64,000 nucleotides of DNA from assembly GCA_902790015.1 (NCBI GenBank), contig CADAQF010000011.1, positions 1 to 64,000 of the forward strand, in the 5' to 3' direction. Under the pieces are notes generated by a model. The model was not told the origin of the DNA, did no database searches, and was given only the letters and a program-made list of their open reading frames with translations. Shown piece after piece: positions 8,026 to 16,847 of the stretch (positions are counted from its first letter, which is position 1; each line of letters opens with the position of its first letter). Position numbers and translations under genes: made by a program. Source of the stretch: an uncultured Eubacteriales bacterium. Its GTDB lineage: Bacteria; Bacillota; Clostridia; Christensenellales; Aristaeellaceae.

Positions 8026-11000
8026 TTATTGCCGGCTCAGGGCCAGATAGTGGGCATAGCGTTCCCTGGCCAGGGCGGCCGCCTCGGCAAACAGCGCTTT
8101 GGCGTTGTCCGGGAAGGTGCGCCTGAGGGAACTGTAGCGCACCTCGCCGTCCAGGAAGGTCTCGTAATCGAGGGTGGGCTCTTTGGAGTCCAGATGGAAA
8201 TGAGGAACGGTGTCCGGGTGATAGCGGTAGAGGAACCAGTAGCCGGCGTCCACGGCGCGCTTCATTTCGTCCTGCACCCTGGCGGCGCCGCACTTTAAGC
8301 CGTGCTCCTGGCAGGGGGCGTAGGCGATGATGACGCTGGGGCCGTCGAAGGCCTGGGCTTCCCTGATGGCTTTGAGCAGCTGGGCGTTGTCCGCCCCCAT
8401 GGCGACCTGGGCGACGTACACGTTGCCGTAGGTCATCAGGATGCTGCCCAGGTCCTTTTTCGGGCGCTGTTTGCCCGCGGCGGCGAACTGGGCCACCGCG
8501 CCCAGGGGCGTGGCCTTGGAGGACTGGCCGCCGGTGTTGGAATAGACCTCGGTGTCCACGATGAGGACGTTGATGTTTTCGCCGCTGGCGACCACGTGAT
8601 CCAGGCCGCCAAAGCCGATGTCGTAGGCCCAGCCGTCGCCGCCGAACATCCAGAAGGTCTTTTTCGTCAGCTGATCCTTCCGGGCCAGGATGGCGCGGGC
8701 GTCATCGTCCGGATGGGCGGAGAGCGCGGCGATCAGCCGGGCGGAAGCGGGGACGGAAAGGTCAAAATCGTCGAAGGCGGCAAGCCACGCGTCCATGGCG
8801 GCGCGGGTCTCATCGTCCCGGGCGCGCGCGCGGGCTTCCTCCACCAGGTTTTTGACACCCTCGCGCTGCTGGCGGATGGACAAGGCCATGCCCAGGCTGA
8901 ACTCGGCGTTGTTTTCAAACAGGGAATTGGACCAGGCCGGGCCGTGCCCCTGCTGGTTGACCGTATAGGGGATGCCGGGCATGGCGGAGCCCCAGGCCTG
9001 GGAGCAGCCGGTGGCGTTGGCCCAGAAGACCCGGTCGCCGTACAATTGGGTCAGGAGCTTGGCGTAGGGCGTTTCGCCGCAGCCGGCGCAGGCGGCGGAG
9101 AACTCGAGCAGCGGGCGGCGGAACTGGCTGCCCTTGACGGTGTAAGGGTCAAACAGGTCGTCCTTCTGGGGAAGGTTCAGCGCATAATCCCAGTTATCGG
9201 CGGTATCGGGCGCTTGGGCGGCTGGCGTCATGCGCAGGGCCTTGCCCTGCATGGGACATACGTTCACGCAGCTGCCGCAGCCGGTGCAGTCCGCCGCGCT
9301 CACCTGCAGGGTGAAGGAAAGGCCGGCGGCCTGCTTGCCCTTGGCGGGGGCGGCCTGAAGGCCCTGCGGCGCGGCGGCTTTTTCGGCTTCCGTCATAAGG
9401 TAGGGCCGCACGACCGCGTGGGGGCAGACGTAGGCGCAGCGGTTGCACTGCAGGCAGGCGGTCCCGTCCCAGACGGGGATCTGCGTGGCGATGCCGCGCT
9501 TTTCATAGGCAGTCAGGCCCATGTCCATGGTGCCGTCCTTATATTTCATCAGTTGGCTTACCGGCAGGTCGTCGCCCTTCTGTTCGTTCAGGGGCTCCAG
9601 GATGCCGGTGACCACTTCGGGCACGCAGCGCTTTGCCGGGGCCGGGTCCGGGGCGGTGAGCCAGGCGTTCGGGATCTCCACCCGGCGCACGGCGCTGATT
9701 CCCTGGTCGATGGCGGCCAGGTTGCTTTTGACCACGTCCTCGCCCTTGGCAAAATAGGTCTTTTCGGCGGCCTGCTTCATGTAGCGGACGGCATCCTCCT
9801 GGGGGATGACGGGCATCAGCCGGAAGAAGGCGGCCTGGAGCACCAGGTTAAAGTGCCCGCCCAGCCCTAAATCCCGGGCGATGCGGGCGGCGTCGATCAC
9901 ATAAAAGCGGATATGCTTTTTAGCCAGCTCCCTTCTGGCCCTGGGAGGGATGTGCGCTTCCAGCTCATCGTCCGTCCACGGGCAGTTCAGAAGGAACACG
10001 CCGCCTTCCTTGAGCTCCTGCACGATGTCGTAGCGGGCCATGTAGGTGGGATTGTGGCAGGCGATGAAATCGGCCGATTTGACGTAATAGGACGACTGGA
10101 TGGGCCGGTCGGCAAAGCGCAGGTGGGACTTGGTGACGCCGTAGGATTTTTTGGCGTCGTACTCAAAGTAAGCCTGGGCGAAGCGGTCGGTATGGCTGTT
10201 GATGATCTCCACGGTGTTCTTGTTGGCGCCCACCGTGCCGTCCGACCCAAGGCCCCAGAACTTGCAGCTGATCTGCCCGGCGCTTTCGGGGTGGAGCTGC
10301 TCCTTTTCGGGCAGGGACAGGTGGGTCACATCGTCCGTGATGCCGATGGTGAAGCTGTTCAGCGGCTTTTCGGCCTTCAGGTTTTCAAACACCGCGGCGA
10401 TCTGGGAGGGCGTGGTGTCCTTGGAGGACAGGCCGTAGCGGCCGCCGACCACTTTAAGATCGTCCCTTCCGCGCAGGGCGCTGCAGACGTCCAGGTACAG
10501 TGGGTCGCCGGTGCTGCCCATTTCCTTGGTGCGGTCCAGCACGGCGACGGCGCGGCAGGATGTGGGCAGGGCGGACACAAAGCGGGTCATATCAAAGGGA
10601 CGGTACAGGTGCACCTGGATAAAGCCCACCTTTTCCCCGCGGGCGTTCAGAGCATCCACCGTCTCCCGGATGCAGCCCGAAACGGAGCCCATGGCGATCA
10701 CGACGCGGCCGGCGTCGGGCGCGCCGTAATAGTTGAACAGGTGGTACTCCCGTCCGGTCACGGCGGAGATCTTCGCCATATAGTCCTCCACCACGTCGGG
10801 GAGGGCGGCGTAATCACCGTTGTTGGCCTCGCGGATCTGGAAGAAAATGTCCGGGTTCTGCACGGTGGCGCGGATCATGGGGTGTTCCGGGTTGAGCGCC
10901 TGGGCGCGGAAGGCGGCCAGGGCATCCGTATCCAACAGGGAGCGGAGGGTCTCATAATCCATCTGCTCGATCTTGTTGAGCTCGTGCGAGGTGCGGAAGC

Positions 11001-11523
11001 CGTCGAAGAAATGGATGAAAGGGATCCGCGCCCGGATGGCGGTCAGATGGGCGATGCCCCCTAAGTCCATGACCTCCTGGACGCTGCCGGAGGATAACAG
11101 GGCGAAGCCTGTCTGCCGGCAGTTCATGACGTCCGAATGGTCGCCGAAGATGGATAAGGCGTGGGAGCCCACCGTGCGGCTGGCTACGTGCAAAACGCCC
11201 GGCAGCCGCTCGCCCGCGATGCGGTGCATGGTGGGGATCATCAGCATCAGGCCCTGGGAGGAGGTATAGCTCGTCGCCAGGGCGCCGGTCTCCAGCGCCC
11301 CGTGCACGGCGGCGATAGCGCCGGACTCGGCCTGCATTTCGACCAGGCGCACCGTCTGGCCGAAGAGGTTCTTTTTGCCCTTGGCGGCCCAAACGTCGGT
11401 CTTTCCCGCCATAGGAGAGGAGGGGGTGATGGGGTAGATGGCCGCGATCTCGGTCAGGGCGTAGGCGATATAGGCGGCGGCCTCGTTGCCGTCCATCGTG
11501 ACCCATTTCTTGGTTTCAGGCAT
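8026..11523 (-). CDS. nifJ: Pyruvate:ferredoxin (flavodoxin) oxidoreductase
   Basis: Single-chain 2-oxoacid oxidoreductase of 1165 residues, the normal length for NifJ/PFOR. It decarboxylates pyruvate to acetyl-CoA and reduces ferredoxin, and can run in reverse. Seen in order: the N-terminal domain with YPITPSSPMAG, the CoA/gamma region, two [4Fe-4S] motifs (CLQCNRCAYVCPHAVVRPY and CTGCGSCVNVCPMQGKAL), the proximal-cluster CAGCGE, and the TPP motif GGDGWAYDIGFGGLDH with NTGGQSSKATPLG. Its start overlaps the end of the amidohydrolase gene by 8 bp, so it is read from the T-box operon. The motifs match pyruvate-type enzymes. Substrate preference for another 2-oxoacid cannot be excluded by eye. 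Confidence 0.96.
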   Translation of the reverse strand: MPETKKWVTMDGNEAAAYIAYALTEIAAIYPITPSSPMAGKTDVWAAKGKKNLFGQTVRLVEMQAESGAIAAVHGALETGALATSYTSSQGLMLMIPTMHRIAGERLPGVLHVASRTVGSHALSIFGDHSDVMNCRQTGFALLSSGSVQEVMDLGGIAHLTAIRARIPFIHFFDGFRTSHELNKIEQMDYETLRSLLDTDALAAFRAQALNPEHPMIRATVQNPDIFFQIREANNGDYAALPDVVEDYMAKISAVTGREYHLFNYYGAPDAGRVVIAMGSVSGCIRETVDALNARGEKVGFIQVHLYRPFDMTRFVSALPTSCRAVAVLDRTKEMGSTGDPLYLDVCSALRGRDDLKVVGGRYGLSSKDTTPSQIAAVFENLKAEKPLNSFTIGITDDVTHLSLPEKEQLHPESAGQISCKFWGLGSDGTVGANKNTVEIINSHTDRFAQAYFEYDAKKSYGVTKSHLRFADRPIQSSYYVKSADFIACHNPTYMARYDIVQELKEGGVFLLNCPWTDDELEAHIPPRARRELAKKHIRFYVIDAARIARDLGLGGHFNLVLQAAFFRLMPVIPQEDAVRYMKQAAEKTYFAKGEDVVKSNLAAIDQGISAVRRVEIPNAWLTAPDPAPAKRCVPEVVTGILEPLNEQKGDDLPVSQLMKYKDGTMDMGLTAYEKRGIATQIPVWDGTACLQCNRCAYVCPHAVVRPYLMTEAEKAAAPQGLQAAPAKGKQAAGLSFTLQVSAADCTGCGSCVNVCPMQGKALRMTPAAQAPDTADNWDYALNLPQKDDLFDPYTVKGSQFRRPLLEFSAACAGCGETPYAKLLTQLYGDRVFWANATGCSQAWGSAMPGIPYTVNQQGHGPAWSNSLFENNAEFSLGMALSIRQQREGVKNLVEEARARARDDETRAAMDAWLAAFDDFDLSVPASARLIAALSAHPDDDARAILARKDQLTKKTFWMFGGDGWAYDIGFGGLDHVVASGENINVLIVDTEVYSNTGGQSSKATPLGAVAQFAAAGKQRPKKDLGSILMTYGNVYVAQVAMGADNAQLLKAIREAQAFDGPSVIIAYAPCQEHGLKCGAARVQDEMKRAVDAGYWFLYRYHPDTVPHFHLDSKEPTLDYETFLDGEVRYSSLRRTFPDNAKALFAEAAALARERYAHYLALSRQ

Positions 11524-12343
11524 CGGTGTTTATCTCCTTGTCGTCCGCGTCAAGCCCGTACAGCTCCGCGCAGTTTTTCCACAGGATCCTTTCCCTTTCC
11601 TCGTCGGTCAGGGGAAGGGCGTTCAGATAATCCAGCTCCGGCCGGGGGCTCCACATGGGGTAATCCGTCCCGAACATCACCCGTTCGGCCCCGAAGGCGC
11701 GTATGATGCGCAGCGCCCGATCCGGCTTCATCCAGAAAAAAGAGGAAGAGGTATCTACCAGGAGGCTGGGGAAGCGGGGCAGCAGGCGCTCCGCGTCGTC
11801 CCACACGCTCCAGCCGCCAAAGTGCGCTCCGATGATTTTAAGCCGGGGAAAGGCGCTCAGCGCCCGCGCCGTGCGTTCGGGGTTGGAAAAATCGTAGCGG
11901 TGGTCCCCGGTGTGGATCAGTACGGGCAGGCCGTATTCTTCGCACAGCTCGTACAGGGCGAAGGCCCTTTCGCTGTCGATCTCAAAGCGCTGAAAATCCG
12001 GGTGGATCTTGACGCCGTGAAGGCCGAGCGATTTAAGCTCCTCGATGTCCGCGCGCAGGTCTTCGGAGTCCGGATGAAGCGCGCCCAGGCCGATGAAGGC
12101 ACCGCGGGCGAGCGCCTGGGCATCCGAGATGAAATGATTGATGCTGTGCACCTGGGCGGACGTCGTAGCGACGGAATGCACGACAAAATGGGTGATCCCC
12201 GCGGCTTTCCCGATGGAAAGCAGGGTCCCCGTGGTGCCGTCCAGGTGGCCCATGGGCAGGCCGTCGTAAAACCGGTCCACCGACTGCACCGCCCGCGGGG
12301 CGATCTTTTCGGGGTAGATGTGGCAATGGCTGTCGATAATCAT
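11516..12343 (-). CDS. Amidohydrolase-2 family metal-dependent hydrolase
   Basis: A 275-residue TIM-barrel protein of the amidohydrolase-2 family, whose members hydrolyse or decarboxylate small carboxylic substrates. It starts with MIIDSHCHIYP (HxH metal ligands). HGVKIHPDFQ, VLIHTGDH and the late FGTDYPMW carry the later metal-binding His and Asp. It lies 57 bp after the fused synthetase gene and overlaps nifJ, so it belongs to the T-box operon. The substrate is unknown. A role such as decarboxylating or hydrolysing an acid that feeds the neighbouring CoA ligase is a guess from context. Confidence 0.85.
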   Translation of the reverse strand: MIIDSHCHIYPEKIAPRAVQSVDRFYDGLPMGHLDGTTGTLLSIGKAAGITHFVVHSVATTSAQVHSINHFISDAQALARGAFIGLGALHPDSEDLRADIEELKSLGLHGVKIHPDFQRFEIDSERAFALYELCEEYGLPVLIHTGDHRYDFSNPERTARALSAFPRLKIIGAHFGGWSVWDDAERLLPRFPSLLVDTSSSFFWMKPDRALRIIRAFGAERVMFGTDYPMWSPRPELDYLNALPLTDEERERILWKNCAELYGLDADDKEINTDA

Positions 12344-12400
12344 GGATAGGAAGCTCCCGGGAGTTTGCTGCCCGGCGTTTGAATGCCGGGATTCAGGCGG

Positions 12401-14899
12401 TTACGCCGTCTCGATGCCGGCGGCCTTTTCAAGCCCCAGCTTTTTGACGGCCTCTTCCCGCATCTTGAATTTCTGTATCTTGCCGGCGTCGTTCATGGGG
12501 AAGGAGGTGACGAACTCCACGTACTTGGGCACCTTGTGCTTGGCCATATGCTCCAGCACGAACTGTTTGACCTCCTGCTCGGTCATGGTCTGGCCTTCCT
12601 TGAGGATGATGCAGGCCATGATCTCTTCGCCCATCGCCTGGTCCGGCACGCCGATGACCTGCACGTCGCTGACCTTGGGATGGGTGTAGATGAATTCCTC
12701 GATCTCCTTGGGGTAAATGTTCTCGCCGCCGCGGATGATCATGTCCTTGAGCCGGCCGGTGATGCGGTAGTTGCCCTCGGGCGTGCGGCACGCCAGGTCG
12801 CCGGTGTGCAGCCAGCCGTCCTTGTCGATGGCGGCGGCGGTGGCGCGGGGCATCTTGTAGTAGCCCTTCATGATGTTGTAGCCCCGCGCGACAAATTCGC
12901 CGATGACCTCGTCGGGGCAGTCCTCGCCGGTCTCCGGGTCGACGATCTTGCATTCGACCTCCGGGAAGGCGCTGCCCACGGTGGTCACGCGGACCTCCAG
13001 GGGGTCGGAGGTGCGGCTCATCGTGCAGCCGGGGGACGCCTCCGTCTGGCCGTACACGATGACAATTTCAGGCATATGCATCCGCTCGACCACGTCCCGC
13101 ATGACGGCGATGGGGCAGGGGCTGCCGGCCATGATACCGGTGCGCATGTGGCTGAAGTCCGTCCTGGGGAAATCCGGGTGCTGGAGCATCGCGATGAACA
13201 TGGTGGGCACGCCGTGGAAGGCGGTGATATGCTCGTTGTGGATGCAGGCCAGGGAGGACTTGGGGGAAAAGTAGGGGATCGGCAAAATGGTGCCGCCGTG
13301 GGTCATGGTGGCCGTCATGGCCAGCACCATGCCGAAGCAGTGGAACATCGGCACCTGGATCATCATCCGGTCTTCGGTGGACAGGTCCATGCCGTCGCCG
13401 ATGCTCTTGCCGTCGTTGACGATGTTGTAGTGGGTCAGCATGACGCCCTTGGGGAAGCCCGTCGTGCCGGAGGTGTACTGCATATTGCACACGTCGTTGA
13501 CGTTGACCTGGGCGGCCAGGCGGCGGATCTCGCTTAACGGCGTGCGCGGCGCGCAGGCCAGCGCTTCCTCCCAGGTGAGCCCGCCGGGCATGCGGAAGCC
13601 GACGGTGATCACGTTGCGCAGGAAGGGCAGCCTCCGGCTGTGCAGCGGCTCATCGGGCTTTTTATCGGCCAGCTCCGGGCACAGCTCCTGCATGATCCCT
13701 TTGTAATCGGAATCCCGGTAGCCCTCGATCATGACCAGGGTATGGGTGTCCGACTGCCTGAGCAGGTATTCGGCCTCGTGGATCTTATAGGCCGTGTTCA
13801 TGGTGACCAGTACGGCGCCTATCTTGGTGGCGGCCCAGAAGGTCAGGAACCACTGCGGCACGTTGGTGGCCCAGATGGTCACCTTGGAGCCGGGCGTCAC
13901 GCCCAGGGACACCAGCGCCCGCGCGAACTCGTCCACGTCGTCGCGGAACTGGCTGTAGGTGCGGGTGTAGTCGAGGGTGGTGAACTTGATGGCCGTCTGG
14001 TCGGGGAATTCCTCCACCATGGTGTCCAGCACCTGGGGGAAGGTCTTGTCGATCAGCAGGCCCTTTTTCCACACATAGCGGCCCTTGTGGCGGTTGCTCC
14101 AGTACAGGTGGCGGCGGCCGCGCTTGGTGTTGAGGTAGCCGCGCAGGGCGTTCTCAAAATGGGTGAGGATGATCTCGATATCCTCAAGCCCCTCCATCCA
14201 CGCGGGGTTCCAGGTCAGTGACAGGAAGCCGTCGTAATTGACCGAGCGCAGGGCATCGGTAAGCTCCTTTAAGGGCAGCGCGCCCTCGCCGATCAGCTCG
14301 GGGCGGATGTGATCCCCCTCGGGCGCGCCGTCGTGCAGGCGCACGTGGCGGACGTAGGCGCCCAGGTTGGTGATGGTGGTCTCCGGGTCCTCGTGGGCGT
14401 GAAAGCAGGTCAGGTCCATGGCCCACAGGGCCGCCAGCCGGTCGTCCGAAAAGCGGTTCAGCAGGTCGCGCAGGCGGGCGGTGTCGGCGTAGGGCCCGGT
14501 GGTTTCCACCAGCAGCGTCGTAGGCCTCGAGCCGACCTGGGCGAGCAGCGCCCCAAGCACGGCGGCGTTCCTTTCGTCGTCGTCCAAAGAGGCATGCACG
14601 GCCACGTGGCGGACGCCCAGGTTGAGCGCCGTCTCCAGGCAGCCGGAAAACTCCCGGTCAAAAAGCGGGTCGGTCAGGCTGCGGGTGACGTCGATGCAGG
14701 GGATCTCCAGCCCCCGGGCGATCAGGTCCCGCCGGACGGACGCGGCGCGGTCGGGGTTGGAGGGGCTTTCCTTGCCCTGAAACACCGGGCCCGCCAGGTC
14801 GTACAGTTCGATGCCCTGTATGCGGGTGGCGACGGCGACGGCGCAGAGCTCCTGCCAGGTATGATGATGCCAGTTCCGGATCGAAAATGAAAGCTTCAC
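12401..14899 (-). CDS. Fusion: sugar-phosphate-isomerase-like TIM barrel + AMP-forming acyl-CoA synthetase
   Basis: An 832-residue protein with two domains. Residues 1-260 form a xylose-isomerase-like TIM barrel with candidate metal ligands Glu31, Glu132, Asp162/His167, His185/His189 and Glu205. Residues 280-832 are a full AMP-binding acyl-CoA ligase: YTSGTTGFPKG (475-485), YGQTEAS (616-622), DGWLHTGDL (694-702), GRLKDMIIRGGENIYP and the C-terminal catalytic lysine in NDAGKIQKF (Lys807). The ligase half resembles medium/short-chain fatty acyl-CoA synthetases (FadK/AcsF type). It lies 19 bp after the LeuA-like gene. The reading frame is continuous with both halves intact, so a sequencing-error fusion is unlikely. 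The acid substrate is unknown. Confidence 0.88.
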   Translation of the reverse strand: MKLSFSIRNWHHHTWQELCAVAVATRIQGIELYDLAGPVFQGKESPSNPDRAASVRRDLIARGLEIPCIDVTRSLTDPLFDREFSGCLETALNLGVRHVAVHASLDDDERNAAVLGALLAQVGSRPTTLLVETTGPYADTARLRDLLNRFSDDRLAALWAMDLTCFHAHEDPETTITNLGAYVRHVRLHDGAPEGDHIRPELIGEGALPLKELTDALRSVNYDGFLSLTWNPAWMEGLEDIEIILTHFENALRGYLNTKRGRRHLYWSNRHKGRYVWKKGLLIDKTFPQVLDTMVEEFPDQTAIKFTTLDYTRTYSQFRDDVDEFARALVSLGVTPGSKVTIWATNVPQWFLTFWAATKIGAVLVTMNTAYKIHEAEYLLRQSDTHTLVMIEGYRDSDYKGIMQELCPELADKKPDEPLHSRRLPFLRNVITVGFRMPGGLTWEEALACAPRTPLSEIRRLAAQVNVNDVCNMQYTSGTTGFPKGVMLTHYNIVNDGKSIGDGMDLSTEDRMMIQVPMFHCFGMVLAMTATMTHGGTILPIPYFSPKSSLACIHNEHITAFHGVPTMFIAMLQHPDFPRTDFSHMRTGIMAGSPCPIAVMRDVVERMHMPEIVIVYGQTEASPGCTMSRTSDPLEVRVTTVGSAFPEVECKIVDPETGEDCPDEVIGEFVARGYNIMKGYYKMPRATAAAIDKDGWLHTGDLACRTPEGNYRITGRLKDMIIRGGENIYPKEIEEFIYTHPKVSDVQVIGVPDQAMGEEIMACIILKEGQTMTEQEVKQFVLEHMAKHKVPKYVEFVTSFPMNDAGKIQKFKMREEAVKKLGLEKAAGIETA

Positions 14900-14918
14900 G
14901 TGTTATCCCTCCCCGGCT

Positions 14919-16328
14919 TTACGCTTCCTCGTAGGCGATTTTGTTAAGCGCGCTCACATACGCGCGGATGGACGCGCCGATGATGTCGGTGGAAATGCCG
15001 TTGCCGGAATATACCTTTCCGCCGGAGCGCAGCTTGACCAGGGCGCTGCCCATGGCGTCACGGCCCTCGGTGACGGTCTGGATCTGGAAGTCGTCCAGCT
15101 CGTAGTGATGACCGATGATCTGCTCGATGGCCTGGAAAGCCGCGTCGATGGGGCCGTCGCCTATGCCCACGCCGCGCATCTGGGAGCCGTCCTTTTCCAA
15201 AAGGATATTGGCGGTGGCGGTGATGATGTTGCCGCTGTTGGTCACGTAATTGAGCAGTTTGTACGTGGGAGGCACCTGCATGGCGGCGCTGGCGATGATG
15301 GCGTCCAGTTCCTTGGTGCCGACAAACTGCTTCTTGACGGCCACCCGCTGGAAGGCCTCGTACACCCTGAGGCCGTCTTCCTCGCTCAGGTCATAGCCCA
15401 GCTTGGCGGCCACCTGCGTGACTTCGGCGATGGTGTCGTTGACGTCCAGGCAGATGCCCGATACGTCCTCCAGCGCCACGTTGGTGAAGCGGGACAGTTC
15501 CTCCTTGGGCTCCTGTATCTTTTCGATCTGGGCCACGACGCGGTGGATCTCTGTGGCGCGCAGGGAGGAGGTGAGTTCCAGGTCGCTGCCTTTTACGTCG
15601 ATGAAGGCGGCCAGCGCCTCCAGCGTGGGATAGCCGTGCCCCACGGCCGCGCACTTGACGCCCGCGGCCCCTTCCCTAACGGCGGCGGCGGCGCAGGCCA
15701 GCGCCATGCCGATGGCGTCGCTCAGCTGCACGTACATTTCGGCGTCCCTGAGCGCCGGCACCTGCCGGCGGATATCGGCTATGAAGGCGCCGAACTCGTC
15801 CGGAAGCATGACCCCTGCCGTATCGCAGACGGTCACGCGGTCGGCCCCGGCTTCCAGGGCGGCGCTCAGGGCGGCGCAGAGGAATTCAGGCTCGGCGCGG
15901 GTGGCGTCCACGGCGGAAAACTCGACGTGCTCGGTAAAGAAGCGGGCGCGACGGACCTCCTCCGTGATCAGCTCCAGCATGGCGGGCGCCTTTTTATGGC
16001 AGCTGTATTCCATCAGCACCGTGGAAACCGGCGTCAGCAGGTTCAGCGAAGCGGACCTGGCGGTACGGACGCTTTCCCAGGTCTCCTCGGTATGGGGGGC
16101 CGAAATATCCACCCCGGCGGAGATGCGGGCGGATACCATGGAGGCGATGGTGCGGTTGGTGAGCAGGTCCGCCTTGCTGCCGGAAATGGGGGCCAGCTCT
16201 ATGGCGTCCACGCGCAGCCGGTCCAGGCTGCGGGCGATTTCCAGCTTTTCCTTGAAGGTCAGTTCCCGGGCGCCTTCGGCCTGGGTCCTGCGAAGCGTCA
16301 TGTCGATCAGCTGCAGTTTTTTCATCAT
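14919..16328 (-). CDS. LeuA-like (2-isopropylmalate/homocitrate synthase family) protein lacking metal-site residues
   Basis: A 469-residue homologue of 2-isopropylmalate synthase. The C-terminal LeuA allosteric/dimerisation domain is clear (about 350-469, with GDGPIDAAFQAIE and SGNGISTDIIGASIRAYVSALNKI), and the barrel keeps FSAVDATRAEPEFL and VCDTAGVMLPDEFG. The catalytic signature FDTTLRDGEQ is instead IDMTLRRTQ (residues 8-16), and the metal-binding HCHND is replaced by QLSDA (201-205). The usual divalent-metal ligands are thus absent, so it may be a pseudoenzyme or have a changed reaction. The start ATG at 16328 has AAGGA 9 nt upstream; the next ATG follows directly. It is the first gene behind the T-box leader. 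Confidence 0.85.
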   Translation of the reverse strand: MMKKLQLIDMTLRRTQAEGARELTFKEKLEIARSLDRLRVDAIELAPISGSKADLLTNRTIASMVSARISAGVDISAPHTEETWESVRTARSASLNLLTPVSTVLMEYSCHKKAPAMLELITEEVRRARFFTEHVEFSAVDATRAEPEFLCAALSAALEAGADRVTVCDTAGVMLPDEFGAFIADIRRQVPALRDAEMYVQLSDAIGMALACAAAAVREGAAGVKCAAVGHGYPTLEALAAFIDVKGSDLELTSSLRATEIHRVVAQIEKIQEPKEELSRFTNVALEDVSGICLDVNDTIAEVTQVAAKLGYDLSEEDGLRVYEAFQRVAVKKQFVGTKELDAIIASAAMQVPPTYKLLNYVTNSGNIITATANILLEKDGSQMRGVGIGDGPIDAAFQAIEQIIGHHYELDDFQIQTVTEGRDAMGSALVKLRSGGKVYSGNGISTDIIGASIRAYVSALNKIAYEEA

Positions 16329-16735
16329 AACAGATATTCCTTCCCTTCCGCGGCGCCCTTTTTTCCTTGTTTTCCGGCCGGCGGGCCGGAACGGGCGCTC
16401 TTTTTGATTGATTCCTGCTTTTTTGTTTCCCAACAAAAACCCGAAGGTTCACGGGAAACATGAACCTCCGGGACGATAAGACAATTACTTCTGACCGCGG
16501 TACCACCCGGGTTGCCGCTTGGCGCGGCCTCTCAGCGGCGCTCCAAACAGGCGCCGGACCACGGTCACGGGGTCAGCCGGAACCCCATACGCGGCAGGCC
16601 GAAGGACCTGTTTTCCGGGGTTCTGCTCGGGCAGGAGACTGCAGACTGCGCGCACGCCGGCTTCCACCAGCCGCCGGCTCTCTGAAAGTGGAGGGACAGA
16701 ATGCATAATGCCGTCGAAGCATTGCTATGAAATTA
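16329..16735 (-). promoter_or_regulatory. T-box leader riboswitch with terminator
   Basis: On the minus strand the leader contains the invariant T-box GGGTGGTACCGCGG (16495-16508), followed by the usual CGTCCC and a terminator stem (16461-16469 with 16443-16451) and a U-rich run (16440-16432). Upstream, AGAGAGCCGG...CTGGTGGAAG (about 16655-16685) matches the distal part of Stem I. T-boxes read uncharged tRNA and then allow read-through into the operon. I could not place the specifier codon with confidence; a leucine or valine codon would be expected from the LeuA-like gene behind it. Confidence 0.92.
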
Positions 16736-16741
16736 AACAAC

Positions 16742-16770
16742 ATTTTACCCGATGCAGGTCGATTTGTCAA
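16742..16770 (-). promoter_or_regulatory. Promoter of the T-box operon
   Basis: TTGACA (16770-16765) and TAAAAT (16747-16742) on the minus strand are separated by exactly 17 bp. The predicted start near 16735 fits the T-box leader. Confidence 0.8.
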
Positions 16771-16847
16771 GCGGTTTTTCGTCTTTGCGATGTTCTGCTT
16801 TCGTATTTTTGGTTACAATTCACGTATGATCATTGAGGCCCCAGGCT

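Noticed and set aside
8302-9870. 522-codon plus-strand open frame opposite PFOR
   Set aside because: Shadow of the nifJ gene; composition is low-complexity Gly/Val/His and the true gene has all cluster and TPP motifs.
16519-16836. 105-codon plus-strand open frame over the T-box leader
   Set aside because: Covers a conserved RNA leader and promoter of the opposite strand, with no protein similarity.
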